The notes under the pieces were generated by a model. It was not told the origin of the DNA and did not search any database. It worked only from the letters and a program-made list of their open reading frames with translations. The position numbers were made by a program, and so were the translations under genes. From Tardiphaga robiniae (GTDB lineage: Bacteria; Pseudomonadota; Alphaproteobacteria; Rhizobiales; Xanthobacteraceae): 64,000 bases of DNA. Below are positions 47,938-57,285 of the stretch, in pieces. The DNA is taken from assembly GCF_013359755.1 (NCBI RefSeq), contig NZ_JABMCJ010000064.1, positions 1 through 64,000 on the forward strand, written 5' to 3'. Within the stretch, counting starts at the first letter, position 1, and each line of letters opens with the position of its first letter.

Positions 47938-48255
47938 ATGAAATTCCGTCCGCTTCACGATCGCGTTGTGGTCAAGCGTATCGACGCCGAAGAGAAGTCC
48001 GCTGGCGGCATCATCATTCCGGATAGCGCCAAAGAGAAGCCCTCCCAGGGCGAGATCGTCTCCGTCGGCCCGGGCGGCCGCGACGAAGCCGGCAAGCTGA
48101 TCCCGATCGATCTGAAGGTCGGCGAGCGCGTGCTGTTCGGCAAGTGGTCGGGCACCGAGGTCAAGATCGACGGTCAGGACCTTCTGATCATGAAGGAAAG
48201 CGACATCATGGGCGTTCTCGAAGGCGCCGCTCCCGCCAAGAAGAAGGCCGCTTAA
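47938..48255 (+). CDS. groES: Co-chaperonin GroES
   Basis: A 105-residue subunit that caps the GroEL ring. The N-terminal [13 protein letters not shown], the mobile-loop region ending in [13 protein letters not shown] and KKKAA at the end are characteristic. AGGAGG precedes the ATG at 7 nt. It is followed by groEL after 41 nt and controlled by the CIRCE and RpoH elements upstream. Confidence 0.98.
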   Translation: MKFRPLHDRVVVKRIDAEEKSAGGIIIPDSAKEKPSQGEIVSVGPGGRDEAGKLIPIDLKVGERVLFGKWSGTEVKIDGQDLLIMKESDIMGVLEGAAPAKKKAA

Positions 48256-48278
48256 GCGCCTTTCCTCTCTCCCCTTAA

Positions 48279-49940
<1,662 letters not shown>

Positions 49941-49972
49941 GTCCAACGCTTCAAGCAACTATCAGAATGCAG

Positions 49973-49999
49973 AACCCCGGCAGCGATGCCGGGGTTTTT
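49973..49999 (+). terminator. Terminator of groESL
   Basis: A 10-bp stem AACCCCGGCA / TGCCGGGGTT with loop GCGA is followed by a T run (TTTTTG). It ends the groESL transcript about 32 bp past the groEL stop. Confidence 0.9.
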
Positions 50000-50322
50000 G
50001 TTTGGCTGATACTCAAGTCTTTTGAATTTCATGTCTGATAAAGTTAGACTCTTTCACTTTTCGTCGGCAGTTTTTCCAGTACAGCTTCGAGAAGCTCTTG
50101 AAGGCTCGTGATTTGATTGATTAGTTCGACGGCCTCTCGCCTATTAATCCCCTGACAATTATCTCGCTGCCAAAGCACACCGGCCCGAGGATTTCCTTGA
50201 ACCCATCGCAATCCGAAAGATGGGTATCGCTGCGCTCACCCATCCGACACACTTCGACCTCCGCCGAAACATCGCCGTTGGCGATCCTGTACGACGTGAC
50301 CATCGCCTAGGGAGCATGGATC
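50000..50322. other. Lower-GC intergenic stretch after groESL
   Basis: This 320-bp region is clearly less GC-rich than its surroundings in its first half (50005-50150). It holds one candidate small minus-strand frame (listed separately) and otherwise nothing I can support. The 60-codon frame at 50121-50303 on the minus strand lacks a ribosome-binding site and recognisable sequence. Confidence 0.4.
50044..50178 (-). CDS. Possible small protein or gene remnant
   Basis: A 44-residue frame starting at GTG (50178). Its sequence is more protein-like than neighbouring frames: Leu-Trp-Gln-Arg-Asp-Asn-Cys, then an amphipathic helix (EAVELINQITSLQELLEAVL) and a basic end. The frame stays open for another 22 codons upstream without an ATG, so it may be the 3' end of a decayed gene. 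The ribosome-binding site is weak. Low GC compared with its neighbours hints at foreign origin. Confidence 0.3.
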   Translation of the reverse strand: MLWQRDNCQGINRREAVELINQITSLQELLEAVLEKLPTKSERV

Positions 50323-50718
50323 ATGAAACAGGTTATCCGCATCGAGCCGCTATCGACCTACATGGAGCGGCGGCGGGCGCCGGTGTCCGCCGTGACCCGC
50401 CACGGCGACACGCTCTATGTGTCGGGTTTTCCGCCGTTCGATCCAGCCACGGGTGAGATCGTCGTCGGCGCGTCGGTGGAGCGCCAGACCGAGATCGTGC
50501 TTGATCAGCTGAAACTTTGCGTCGAGACCGCGGGCTCATCGCTGGACCAGGTGCTCAAATGCAACGTCTATTGCACCTCGGCCGAACACTTCCCCGCCGT
50601 GAACGCGATCTACGCGCGTTATTTTCCCAACGACCCGCCTGCCCGCATCTTCGTCTGCGTGCCGACATGGTTCGCCGATTTCGATATCGAAATCGATTGC
50701 ATCGCGGCGATCGGCTAA
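50323..50718 (+). CDS. RidA family protein
   Basis: A 131-residue RidA/YjgF-family protein. GDTLYVSGFPPFDPATGEIV resembles the substrate-pocket region, and ARIFVCVPTWFADFDIEID occupies the place of the usual late Arg-x-x-Val segment, so activity as imine deaminase is plausible but the pocket differs from classic RidA. The 3' end overlaps the end of the convergent ArsR gene by 4 nt. Confidence 0.88.
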   Translation: MKQVIRIEPLSTYMERRRAPVSAVTRHGDTLYVSGFPPFDPATGEIVVGASVERQTEIVLDQLKLCVETAGSSLDQVLKCNVYCTSAEHFPAVNAIYARYFPNDPPARIFVCVPTWFADFDIEIDCIAAIG

Positions 50719-51029
50719 CCCGCCTCCGCGTGCGTCAGGATCAGCTTCAGCAATCCCGGAAACCGCGCGTCAATGTCGGCCTCGCGGACAACGTTGCGAT
50801 GCTCGACGCCGCGCTTGGTGGTCTGCACCACGCCAGCCTCGCGCAGGATGCGAAAGTGATTGGAGACCGTCGACTTGGCCATGGTGCAGGGTGCCGCCGC
50901 CGCGCACGACATGCAGTCGTGCTGGCCGATCATCGCCTTGACCATCTGCAACCTCGCCGGATCGGCCAACGCCGAGAGCACGCCGGCCAGCGTGATGTCC
51001 TTGGTCGCGGGGTGAACGAACTGAACCAT
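50715..51029 (-). CDS. ArsR-type winged-helix transcriptional regulator
   Basis: A 104-residue HTH regulator of the ArsR/SmtB fold. The recognition region (KSTVSNHFRILREAGVV) is clear. A Cys-rich segment before it (HDCMSCAAAAPC) could sense metal or oxidants. The ATG at 51029 was chosen; an upstream start would run through the operator. It is divergent from the SDR gene at 51113 with a perfect inverted repeat between them. Confidence 0.9.
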   Translation of the reverse strand: MVQFVHPATKDITLAGVLSALADPARLQMVKAMIGQHDCMSCAAAAPCTMAKSTVSNHFRILREAGVVQTTKRGVEHRNVVREADIDARFPGLLKLILTHAEAG

Positions 51030-51059
51030 GAAAAAGATATAGGCGCCCCCTTGCGCTCG

Positions 51060-51090
51060 TTCAATAGTCCCATACTTCCGAACTATTGAA
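51060..51090. promoter_or_regulatory. Perfect inverted-repeat operator between arsR-type and SDR genes
   Basis: TTCAATAGT (51060-51068) and ACTATTGAA (51082-51090) are exact complements with a 13-bp spacer. The position, 22 bp before the SDR start and 30 bp before the regulator start, fits a site where the ArsR-type protein represses both genes. Confidence 0.8.
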
Positions 51091-51112
51091 GCATCCAAGA
51101 GGGATCACGACC

Positions 51113-51865
51113 ATGACCAAGACATTCGAAGGCAAAGTTGCGCTGGTGACCGGCGGCTCAAAGGGCATCGGCGCTGAAATCGCCATCCAGCTCGCCGCCG
51201 GAGGCGCTGCCGTCGCCGTCAATTACGCATCCAGCAAGAGGGGCGCCGACGAGGTCGTCGCGAAGATCACAGCCAAGGGCGGCAAGGCCATCGCGGTGCA
51301 CGGCAATCTCGCCGAGCCGGACGGCGCCAAATCCGTGGTGGCCGAGACCGTCAAGGCGTTCGGACCGATCGACATTCTCGTCAACAATGCGGGCGTCTAT
51401 GAATTCGCCCCTCTCGACAGCATCACGCCGGAGCACTTTCACAGGCATTTCGATCTGAACGTGCTCGGGCTGCTGCTCGCTTCGCAGGAAGCGGCCAGAC
51501 ACTTCAACCCCAATGGCGGCAGCATCGTCAACATCTCATCGGGCGTCTCTACGATCACCCCACCGGGTTCAGCGGTCTACACCGCGACCAAGGCTTCCGT
51601 CGATGCGATCACGTCGGTACTGGCGAAGGAGCTCGCGCCGCGCAAGATCCGCGTCAACGCCGTCAATCCCGGCATGATCGCGACCGAGGGCGTGGTGTCA
51701 GCCGGATTCCATGAAGGCGACATGCGCAAGTGGATCGAATCCGCCACGCCGATGGGCCGCATCGGCAAGGTCGAGGAAATCGCTTCCGTCGTCGCATTCC
51801 TCGCTTCTGATGCTGCATCTTACGTGACGGGCGAAACGCTGCACGCCACCGGCGGCTTCAGGTAA
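51113..51865 (+). CDS. SDR-family oxidoreductase
   Basis: A 250-residue NAD(P)-dependent reductase of the FabG/glucose-dehydrogenase-like group. It has TGGSKGIGAEIAIQLA, NNAGVYEF, the catalytic Ser (ISSG), SAVYTATKASV (Tyr-x3-Lys) and a C-terminal YVTGETLHATGGF. A ribosome-binding AGAGGGA precedes the ATG at 51113. It is probably controlled by the divergent ArsR-type regulator. Substrate unknown. Confidence 0.92.
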   Translation: MTKTFEGKVALVTGGSKGIGAEIAIQLAAGGAAVAVNYASSKRGADEVVAKITAKGGKAIAVHGNLAEPDGAKSVVAETVKAFGPIDILVNNAGVYEFAPLDSITPEHFHRHFDLNVLGLLLASQEAARHFNPNGGSIVNISSGVSTITPPGSAVYTATKASVDAITSVLAKELAPRKIRVNAVNPGMIATEGVVSAGFHEGDMRKWIESATPMGRIGKVEEIASVVAFLASDAASYVTGETLHATGGFR

Positions 51866-51903
51866 CCCACGCGCTCTGCTCAACAGTCTATCCGACATAG
51901 GCC

Positions 51904-51934
51904 AAGGGCGGTGCAATCAGCACCGCCTTTGCTT
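51904..51934 (+). terminator. Terminator of the SDR gene
   Basis: An 8-bp GC stem GGCGGTGC / GCACCGCC with loop AATCA, extended by A-T pairs, is followed by TTTGCTTG about 40 bp after the stop codon. Confidence 0.8.
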
Positions 51935-51963
51935 GTTATCGCGAGGCCAAATCTCTCCTTGCC

Positions 51964-52317
51964 TCAATCATCATCACCGCCGGCCGCCGGCATCTGCGGC
52001 ATCGACGGTGTCTGCATGCGATCCGCCGCTGATGGCTTCATGCGTTCGCGTGACGGAGCTTGCCCACGCATCATCTGAGCCTGATCGTGCTCGACCTGCG
52101 GAAAGAACACATCGTAGCAAGCGCGGCTCAAGCGCGGTCCTGCGCTGCGCAGACAGTTTTCCACGCGCCCCTCGTCCGGCATCGCGGATGTACAGAGGCG
52201 AAACGCATCGGGCGTGCAGGCTTCGCGCTGTGCGTCGGTGCCGCTGGCCAAAGCCGCGGCGCTGAAACCCGCGATCAACGCCATGGCGGTCGTCAGGCTT
52301 GTCAGAGTGTTTGCCAT
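51964..52317 (-). CDS. Small secreted Cys-containing protein
   Basis: A 117-residue protein with a clear signal peptide (residues 1-25, ending Ala-Leu-Ala-Ser). The mature part has four Cys residues in a helical pattern (Cys-Thr-Pro-Asp-Ala-Phe-Arg-Leu-Cys, later ENCL and RACYD) resembling Cys-rich repeat proteins of the periplasm. The C-terminus is rich in Met, Pro and Asp. The start at 52317 was chosen for the signal peptide. Function unknown. Confidence 0.8.
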   Translation of the reverse strand: MANTLTSLTTAMALIAGFSAAALASGTDAQREACTPDAFRLCTSAMPDEGRVENCLRSAGPRLSRACYDVFFPQVEHDQAQMMRGQAPSRERMKPSAADRMQTPSMPQMPAAGGDDD

Positions 52318-52444
52318 CGGTCCTGTCCTTACGAAGTTATGACAGGTGAAATTCTCAGTGGCGCGCTCGGTTCCTTCCTGGCCGCTCACATGCTGCTGAA
52401 AATGCAGGCTTAAGCGAGTGTAACGACAGAGCCCACAAAGCGAG

Positions 52445-53272
52445 TCAGTTGACCGCCTGCGTGCTTTCGTCGATCTCGTCGGTCCACACCTTGAAACTCA
52501 CCAGCGTGTTCGGCCCAAAAGTTTGCGTGATCGGCACATCCGCGGCATCGCGGCCCTGCGCGATCAACACGCGTCCGATCCGCGGGATGTTGTTGCGGGC
52601 GTCAAACGTATACCAGCGGCCGCCGATATAGGCTTCGAACCAGCCAGCGAAATCGCCGTCGGCCCATGGCTTCGGCATACCGATGTCACCGAGATAGCCG
52701 GTGCAGTAGCGCGCTGGAATATTCATGCAGCGACAGAAGGTGATGGCCAGATGTGCATAGTCGCGGCAAACGCCCTTCCCCTCGTTGTAAGCGTCCCAGG
52801 CGGTCTTGGTCGCGCGTGCGTGCTCGTAACCGAACTGGATATGGTTATGCACGAAATCGCAGATTGCCTGCACGCGCGCCCAGCCAGGCACAGTCTTCTC
52901 GAACAACTGCCAGGCGACGTCCGACAGCCGATCCGTCTCGCAGTAACGGCTACCGAGCAGATAGACGATCGTCTCGGCCGGCAGATCCTCCACTGCGTGC
53001 TGCACAGCGGACGGCACGATGATATCCGGCTTGCCGCTATCGTTGACGATACCGTCGGCTTTGAACGTGATGCGGCCCGTCGGCGCAACAATGCGGCTGC
53101 ACCAGTTGCCAAAGCCATCGCGATACGGCGTGATCGGAACTGAGGGATTTATCGTGAGATAGTCCGGCACCACCACGTCGGAGGCACGCGTGAAGTGCAT
53201 GCCCATCACGATCATGACAGGCGTCGGCTGCGGGAAATCATAGATCATCTCGTAGCCAACACGGATCTTCAT
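52445..53272 (-). CDS. Transglutaminase-like cysteine protease (second copy)
   Basis: A 275-residue protein with an N-terminal beta domain and a transglutaminase core: catalytic Cys in GKGVCRDYAHLAI, His in the segment with Trp-Phe-Glu-Ala-Tyr, and Asp in TFDARNN. In place of the usual Ala-x-His-Ala it has ADGDFAGWFEAYI, so the His position is altered and should be checked. The start at 53272 has GAGGTG upstream. It is related to the transglutaminase of the Anbu operon (41085) but stands alone. Confidence 0.88.
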   Translation of the reverse strand: MKIRVGYEMIYDFPQPTPVMIVMGMHFTRASDVVVPDYLTINPSVPITPYRDGFGNWCSRIVAPTGRITFKADGIVNDSGKPDIIVPSAVQHAVEDLPAETIVYLLGSRYCETDRLSDVAWQLFEKTVPGWARVQAICDFVHNHIQFGYEHARATKTAWDAYNEGKGVCRDYAHLAITFCRCMNIPARYCTGYLGDIGMPKPWADGDFAGWFEAYIGGRWYTFDARNNIPRIGRVLIAQGRDAADVPITQTFGPNTLVSFKVWTDEIDESTQAVN

Positions 53273-53550
53273 GCAAAACACCTCATCCCGGCAAATCGTT
53301 GATTTCAAAAGCGAGACATCGCAAGCGTTGCACATTGCGCGACGATCTTGCGAGAAAAACTCAGCGCAAGCGTCCGGCCAGAATGTCATCGATGTCAGAT
53401 ACATCCTCGAAATGGCGACAAAACGTCCAATAACAAGACAATCATAGCGAAATTCGACGAAACACCGGATCGCTCAAAGAAATCGGTGGCTAATATCTGT
53501 GAATAGGCGCACGCTGAACGGATGCCGGATCTCAGCAGCGACATGCGCGC

Positions 53551-53814
53551 GTGACCACGAGATCGCGCCGTGAGACCGTTACTTTCAAGCATCCTTTCCA
53601 GTTGAAGGGCCTTGGTCGTTTGATCCCGGCAGGGTCGTATGACGTCATCACCGATGAGGAGATGATCGAGGGACTGTCCTTCGCCAGCTACCGGCGCACG
53701 GCGACCATGATGATCGTGCCCGGAGCACCACCTCATACAAGTTCCATGGAGATGATCTCCATTGGGTCGCTTGAGCTGGCAGATGTGCAGCGCATCGATG
53801 CGAGCGCACCATGA
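53551..53814 (+). CDS. Small hypothetical protein
   Basis: An 87-residue protein from a GTG start. The sequence (PFQLKGLGRLIPAGSYDVITDEE, then SYRRTATMMIVPG) looks beta-rich and ordered. Codon use is normal for the region. Its stop overlaps the start of the next gene by 4 nt (ATGA), which supports reality. No family recognised. Confidence 0.7.
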   Translation: MTTRSRRETVTFKHPFQLKGLGRLIPAGSYDVITDEEMIEGLSFASYRRTATMMIVPGAPPHTSSMEMISIGSLELADVQRIDASAP

Positions 53815-54107
53815 CCGACACTCCCGTCGAGCTGGATAGCCGCCGCGGCATGGCGGCACAGAAAGCCACCGATATCCGGCGCAGTCTCGCCGAAGTGGAA
53901 TCCAATGCCGCAGCGCTGCGTGAGCGGCAGCTGGCACTCGAAGAGCAGTTACTGACCACGCCGGCCACCACATGGCCTGAGGCTGCAGCAAAGGCGCGCT
54001 ACGTCCTCAATCTCTACGGCGCATCGCTCAGCGCACAGGATACCCAGCACCGCGATCTGATCGCGATCGTGCTGGACGACTTCACGCGGCTTGCCGCCAA
54101 CGACTGA
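53811..54107 (+). CDS. Small hypothetical protein with a coiled-coil segment
   Basis: A 98-residue protein. Residues about 12-48 are rich in Ala, Glu, Arg and Leu with heptad-like spacing (RRSLAEVESNAAALRERQL), suggesting a coiled coil. The rest is helical. It is translationally coupled to the preceding gene. Function unknown. Confidence 0.7.
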   Translation: MTDTPVELDSRRGMAAQKATDIRRSLAEVESNAAALRERQLALEEQLLTTPATTWPEAAAKARYVLNLYGASLSAQDTQHRDLIAIVLDDFTRLAAND

Positions 54108-54169
54108 TCCCATCATTACGCAGGTCGCAGCGATCCCGCAGCAGCCAGCGCTCAACCGAAAGCATCCTC

Positions 54170-54349
54170 ATGCAGAACCTCTTGCACCGTCACGTTCAAG
54201 TCGCAGAATCTCTCCGCCTCGGCGTCGAGTCCGGCTGGTACAGCACCAAGATCAGCGGAACCTTTGTTACGGGCCCACATCCCACCGAGGCCGAATGCTT
54301 GCGCAAGATCGCTGAACTCAACCCTGTCGTACCGAAGCGCAAGGTCTAA
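54170..54349 (+). CDS. Short hypothetical protein (59 residues)
   Basis: ATG at 54170, TAA at 54347-54349. The product (MQNLLHRHVQVAESLRLGVE at the start, then Ser-Gly-Trp-Tyr-Ser-Thr) has good residue diversity, a helix followed by a GWYST beta-turn, and a basic end (KRKV). It fits between two other small genes on the same strand. No family recognised; it may be missed by automatic calling because of its length. Confidence 0.6.
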   Translation: MQNLLHRHVQVAESLRLGVESGWYSTKISGTFVTGPHPTEAECLRKIAELNPVVPKRKV

Positions 54350-54364
54350 CGCGGGAAGACGACG

Positions 54365-54640
54365 ATGGCGCTTACACACGGTGTTTTCCAAAGCTTCGAA
54401 TATAATCGCATGGTCGTCCTGTTCTCGATGATGAATGACACGACCGAAGTGACCTGCGCGATCAGCACCAGTGCGATGGACGAGCTTGAAAAGGCGAAAC
54501 GCACCAAGCCCGAACAACGCGAGGAGCAATTCGTCCGGTTGCGCGATCGCATCGAGGCCTGCGCAGCGCGCAAATTCGCGAACGCCGAATTTGAGGGCAA
54601 GCCGCCCGGTATCGTGCTGCGCAGCATCGATTTCCGGTAG
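54365..54640 (+). CDS. DUF1488-like small protein
   Basis: A 91-residue protein. The opening MALTHGVFQSFEYNRMVVLF and an acidic-basic C-terminal helix followed by VLRSIDFR resemble DUF1488 proteins, small alphaproteobacterial proteins of unknown function. It follows the 59-codon gene by 15 nt. The family call is moderate. Confidence 0.7.
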   Translation: MALTHGVFQSFEYNRMVVLFSMMNDTTEVTCAISTSAMDELEKAKRTKPEQREEQFVRLRDRIEACAARKFANAEFEGKPPGIVLRSIDFR

Positions 54641-54709
54641 CCTCTCCCACCATTGAACCCTTCCTCCTCGCGGTGTGACCAACGCCTGTCACACGCGAGA
54701 GGTCGAACC

Positions 54710-55624
54710 ATGCGCCACTTTCCAAGCCTGAACCGTTGCGCCATCCGCGTCCTGTTCGCTGCCATGCTGGCGAGCGCAGCAATGCCGATCGCGCAAGCTG
54801 CTGCCGACGATGCACAGCAATGTACCGATGCCTCCGGCGTCCTGGCGATCGCGGCCTGCGACCGCGCCATCGCGTCGGGCAATTACCGCGGCCGCCAGCT
54901 TGCTGAGCTGCATTTCAACCGCGCCTTCGAATATCACGAGCGGCACGAGAGCGGCCCTGCCATGGCTGCCTTCGACGAAGCCATCCGCCTGAACCCGGAT
55001 TATGCCCGCGCCTATTTCATGCGCGGCAATCTCTGGCTCGCCCGCGGCGACAACGACCGCGCCATCAGCGACTTCAGCGTAGCGCTCGATCTCGATCCCA
55101 ACAATACCGATGCCTATGTCAATCGCGGTGTCGCCTGGTACGCCAAGGACGATAACGACCGCGCTATTGCCGACTACGACATGGCGATCCGTCTCAATCC
55201 GCAGGAAGGCGGCGCCTATAGCAATCGCGGCGGCGCCTGGCTTGTGAAGGGCGATCATGCGCGCGCCATCGCCGATTTCGGCGAAGCAATCCGGATCAAT
55301 CCGAACGACCCCTGCCCGGTGTTCAACCGCGGCTTCGCCTTCAGCCTGAAGGGGGACAACGATCGTGCTATCGCCGACTACAACGAGGCGATCCGCATCG
55401 CACCGACCTATGTGGCGGCGCTGACCAATCGTGGCGGCGTGTGGTCCGACAAGGGTGACAACGACCGCGCCATGGCGGATTTCAATGAGGCGCTGCGCAT
55501 CAATCCGAAATACGCCAAGGCGCTCTATCTGCGCGGCATGACACGGCTTGAAATGGGCGACAGTACGGGCGGCGCGGCAGATGTCGCCAGCGCACGGAGG
55601 ATCGATCCGAAGGTCGGCTCATAA
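54710..55624 (+). CDS. Secreted tetratricopeptide-repeat protein
   Basis: A 304-residue protein with a signal peptide (about 1-30, ending Ala-Gln-Ala-Ala-Ala-Asp) and about six to seven TPR units of 34 residues. The repeats share DNDRAIADY followed by an Asn-Pro end (for example IRLNPQ, IRINPN). TPRs mediate protein contacts in the periplasm. The ATG at 54710 with AGAGG upstream was chosen over a TTG farther up. Confidence 0.9.
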   Translation: MRHFPSLNRCAIRVLFAAMLASAAMPIAQAAADDAQQCTDASGVLAIAACDRAIASGNYRGRQLAELHFNRAFEYHERHESGPAMAAFDEAIRLNPDYARAYFMRGNLWLARGDNDRAISDFSVALDLDPNNTDAYVNRGVAWYAKDDNDRAIADYDMAIRLNPQEGGAYSNRGGAWLVKGDHARAIADFGEAIRINPNDPCPVFNRGFAFSLKGDNDRAIADYNEAIRIAPTYVAALTNRGGVWSDKGDNDRAMADFNEALRINPKYAKALYLRGMTRLEMGDSTGGAADVASARRIDPKVGS

Positions 55625-55671
55625 TGACTGAACACGCATCGCCCTCAAGGGCGACACGTCAGTCATATCGA

Positions 55672-56868
55672 TCAGTCGAGTTTGGCAACCACGATAAGGC
55701 GCTTCACTTCGCCGTTGCGATAGGCCTGCAGGAACTTGTTGTAGTCCCGGAACGAGACGCAGCCATTGGAATCGCCATTGGGGCCGAGCATGTAGGTATG
55801 CGCGAGCAGACCCGTGCGGCCATGGATCGCGCCCTCGCCGCCGACCGGCGTCAGGCGCAGCGCGGCCACGCCGTGGAACAGAGCCTCGCGCGGCTTCAGA
55901 TCATAGATGTGCGGCGGCGTCACGCCGCGCATCTTCTCATGGGCATAAGCGGGATTGTCGAGACGGCTGCCGAGGCCGGAATGCGCTTCCAGCTTGGTGC
56001 CGTCGGGCATGTAAACTTTACGCGCTGAGATGTCGTAGACTGCGGTGGTGCGATCGCTCAGGGTGGGTTCGTTGCTGGCCGCCGCATCAGTGCCGTTGCT
56101 CAGCACGCCGCCGTCGGAGCCGGCATAAGCGAGCACGGGGCCGGACTGCGGAGCGTTGCCGCCGAACAGTTTCTCGAAGACATTGAAATTGCCGGACTTG
56201 GGCTGTGCGGCCAGCGCCAGCCGTGCCTTCTGCACCAGCGAGTCGTGGCCATAGGCGCCGCCCCTGGCGGCGCTGGCCTGTGCGACCGGCTGCGACGGCG
56301 CTTGTGTCGCCTGCTGCGGCGCGGACGGCGCACGGGCATCCGAGGGCCGTGCGGCCGGCATCGGAATGCTGTCGACGAGCTGGCGCACCGTTGGTGCCGG
56401 CTGCATCAGCGCGACTTCCTGCGGCTTTGCAGCCGGTGCGGGGACTACGGACTCGGAAGCTGGCGTGCGCCTGACGAAGCGCTCGGGCGCAGCGCCCATC
56501 GAATAGGTCGGGTCGAACCAGGCGACTTGGCGCTTCGGCTCGGGCTGCGCGGCAGCGAGCGGCGCATTCACGGCCGGCTCGAAACGCTCGGAGAAGGATG
56601 TGCGGTGTTCGGTGCGTGAGAAGCGGCTGTCGAAGCGTTCGGCGAAGGACGACTGGCCAACGCCCGCATCATTGCCGAGATTGGCGGAGACCATCGCAGG
56701 CTGCACGCCGTTCTGGAAAAGCTTGCCGGCGAGCGTCCATCCACCGGTCAATGCGACAGCGGCAAGAGCAGCGCCGCTCACGAACATGCGTGAACTGGAT
56801 TTCGACACTTGATGCTGGCCTCGGCGTGAGGGTGCAGAATGGTTCAACGCACGTTTACTGCTGCTCAT
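55672..56868 (-). CDS. DUF2778/Tlde1-like L,D-transpeptidase-type protein
   Basis: A 398-residue membrane-anchored protein. Residues about 22-44 form a single transmembrane segment. A long disordered Ala/Pro/Gln-rich region is followed by a C-terminal domain (about 270-398) with the catalytic His in IHGRTG and Cys in SNGCVSFRDY, the pattern of DUF2778/Tlde1. Tlde1 is a peptidoglycan-modifying effector in type VI systems; here no T6SS genes are present, so a housekeeping cell-wall role is more likely. A CtrA-like site lies 110 bp upstream. Confidence 0.85.
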   Translation of the reverse strand: MSSSKRALNHSAPSRRGQHQVSKSSSRMFVSGAALAAVALTGGWTLAGKLFQNGVQPAMVSANLGNDAGVGQSSFAERFDSRFSRTEHRTSFSERFEPAVNAPLAAAQPEPKRQVAWFDPTYSMGAAPERFVRRTPASESVVPAPAAKPQEVALMQPAPTVRQLVDSIPMPAARPSDARAPSAPQQATQAPSQPVAQASAARGGAYGHDSLVQKARLALAAQPKSGNFNVFEKLFGGNAPQSGPVLAYAGSDGGVLSNGTDAAASNEPTLSDRTTAVYDISARKVYMPDGTKLEAHSGLGSRLDNPAYAHEKMRGVTPPHIYDLKPREALFHGVAALRLTPVGGEGAIHGRTGLLAHTYMLGPNGDSNGCVSFRDYNKFLQAYRNGEVKRLIVVAKLD

Positions 56869-56886
56869 ACGCCTGACGTCCAACAC

Positions 56887-57285
56887 ACGTTTACTAAGCT
56901 CCCTGCCCGTTGTGCCTGACGAGACACACAGGTCTCGAAAAGCACCGCGCAGGGATGCGAAACGCCATTAAGGCGAGTTTTAGTTAAATGCGGATTAATT
57001 GGAGGTCCCCCACCGATACCTACCTAAAGGCCTGCCAATCATGGCCTTTTTGAGTAACCGACAGGACGAATTCGGGGAACCTGCGAGAGCTTTCTGAGGC
57101 TCTCGCAGGCCGGTCTCAGGCGCGCTGGGGTTTTGGGTCACGCCCGGCCCGAACTATTGGCGCGCTGTGATTAGGCCATTGGCCTAGTGCGAGGCTGGTG
57201 CGCGGGGAACCACATTTCCTTTTGCGGTATTTAGGTAATCACAACGATCAATTTGTACCGGCTAAGGCGTCAAATGATCACGACC
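56887..57285. other. Structured intergenic region, possible small RNA
   Basis: No gene is supported. It contains a CtrA-type motif (56984-56998) and a series of hairpins: AAAGGCC / GGCCTTT with a T5 tail (57026-57051), a perfect 11-bp stem (57080-57090 with 57099-57109), direct repeats of GGCGCGCTG (57119, 57159) and TAGGCC / GGCCTA (57172-57186). The density of paired elements exceeds that of other spacers in the window. Confidence 0.45.
56984..56998. promoter_or_regulatory. CtrA-like binding motif
   Basis: TTAA (56984-56987), 7 nt, TTAA (56995-56998), the exact core TTAA-N7-TTAA bound by the cell-cycle regulator CtrA. It sits 116 bp upstream of the DUF2778 gene on the opposite strand. The motif is short and AT-rich, but this is rare in GC-rich DNA. 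Confidence 0.45.

Noticed and set aside
55672-56868. Type VI secretion effector (Tlde1) locus
   Set aside because: The domain matches, but no T6SS structural, VgrG or immunity gene is adjacent and the protein has its own membrane anchor.
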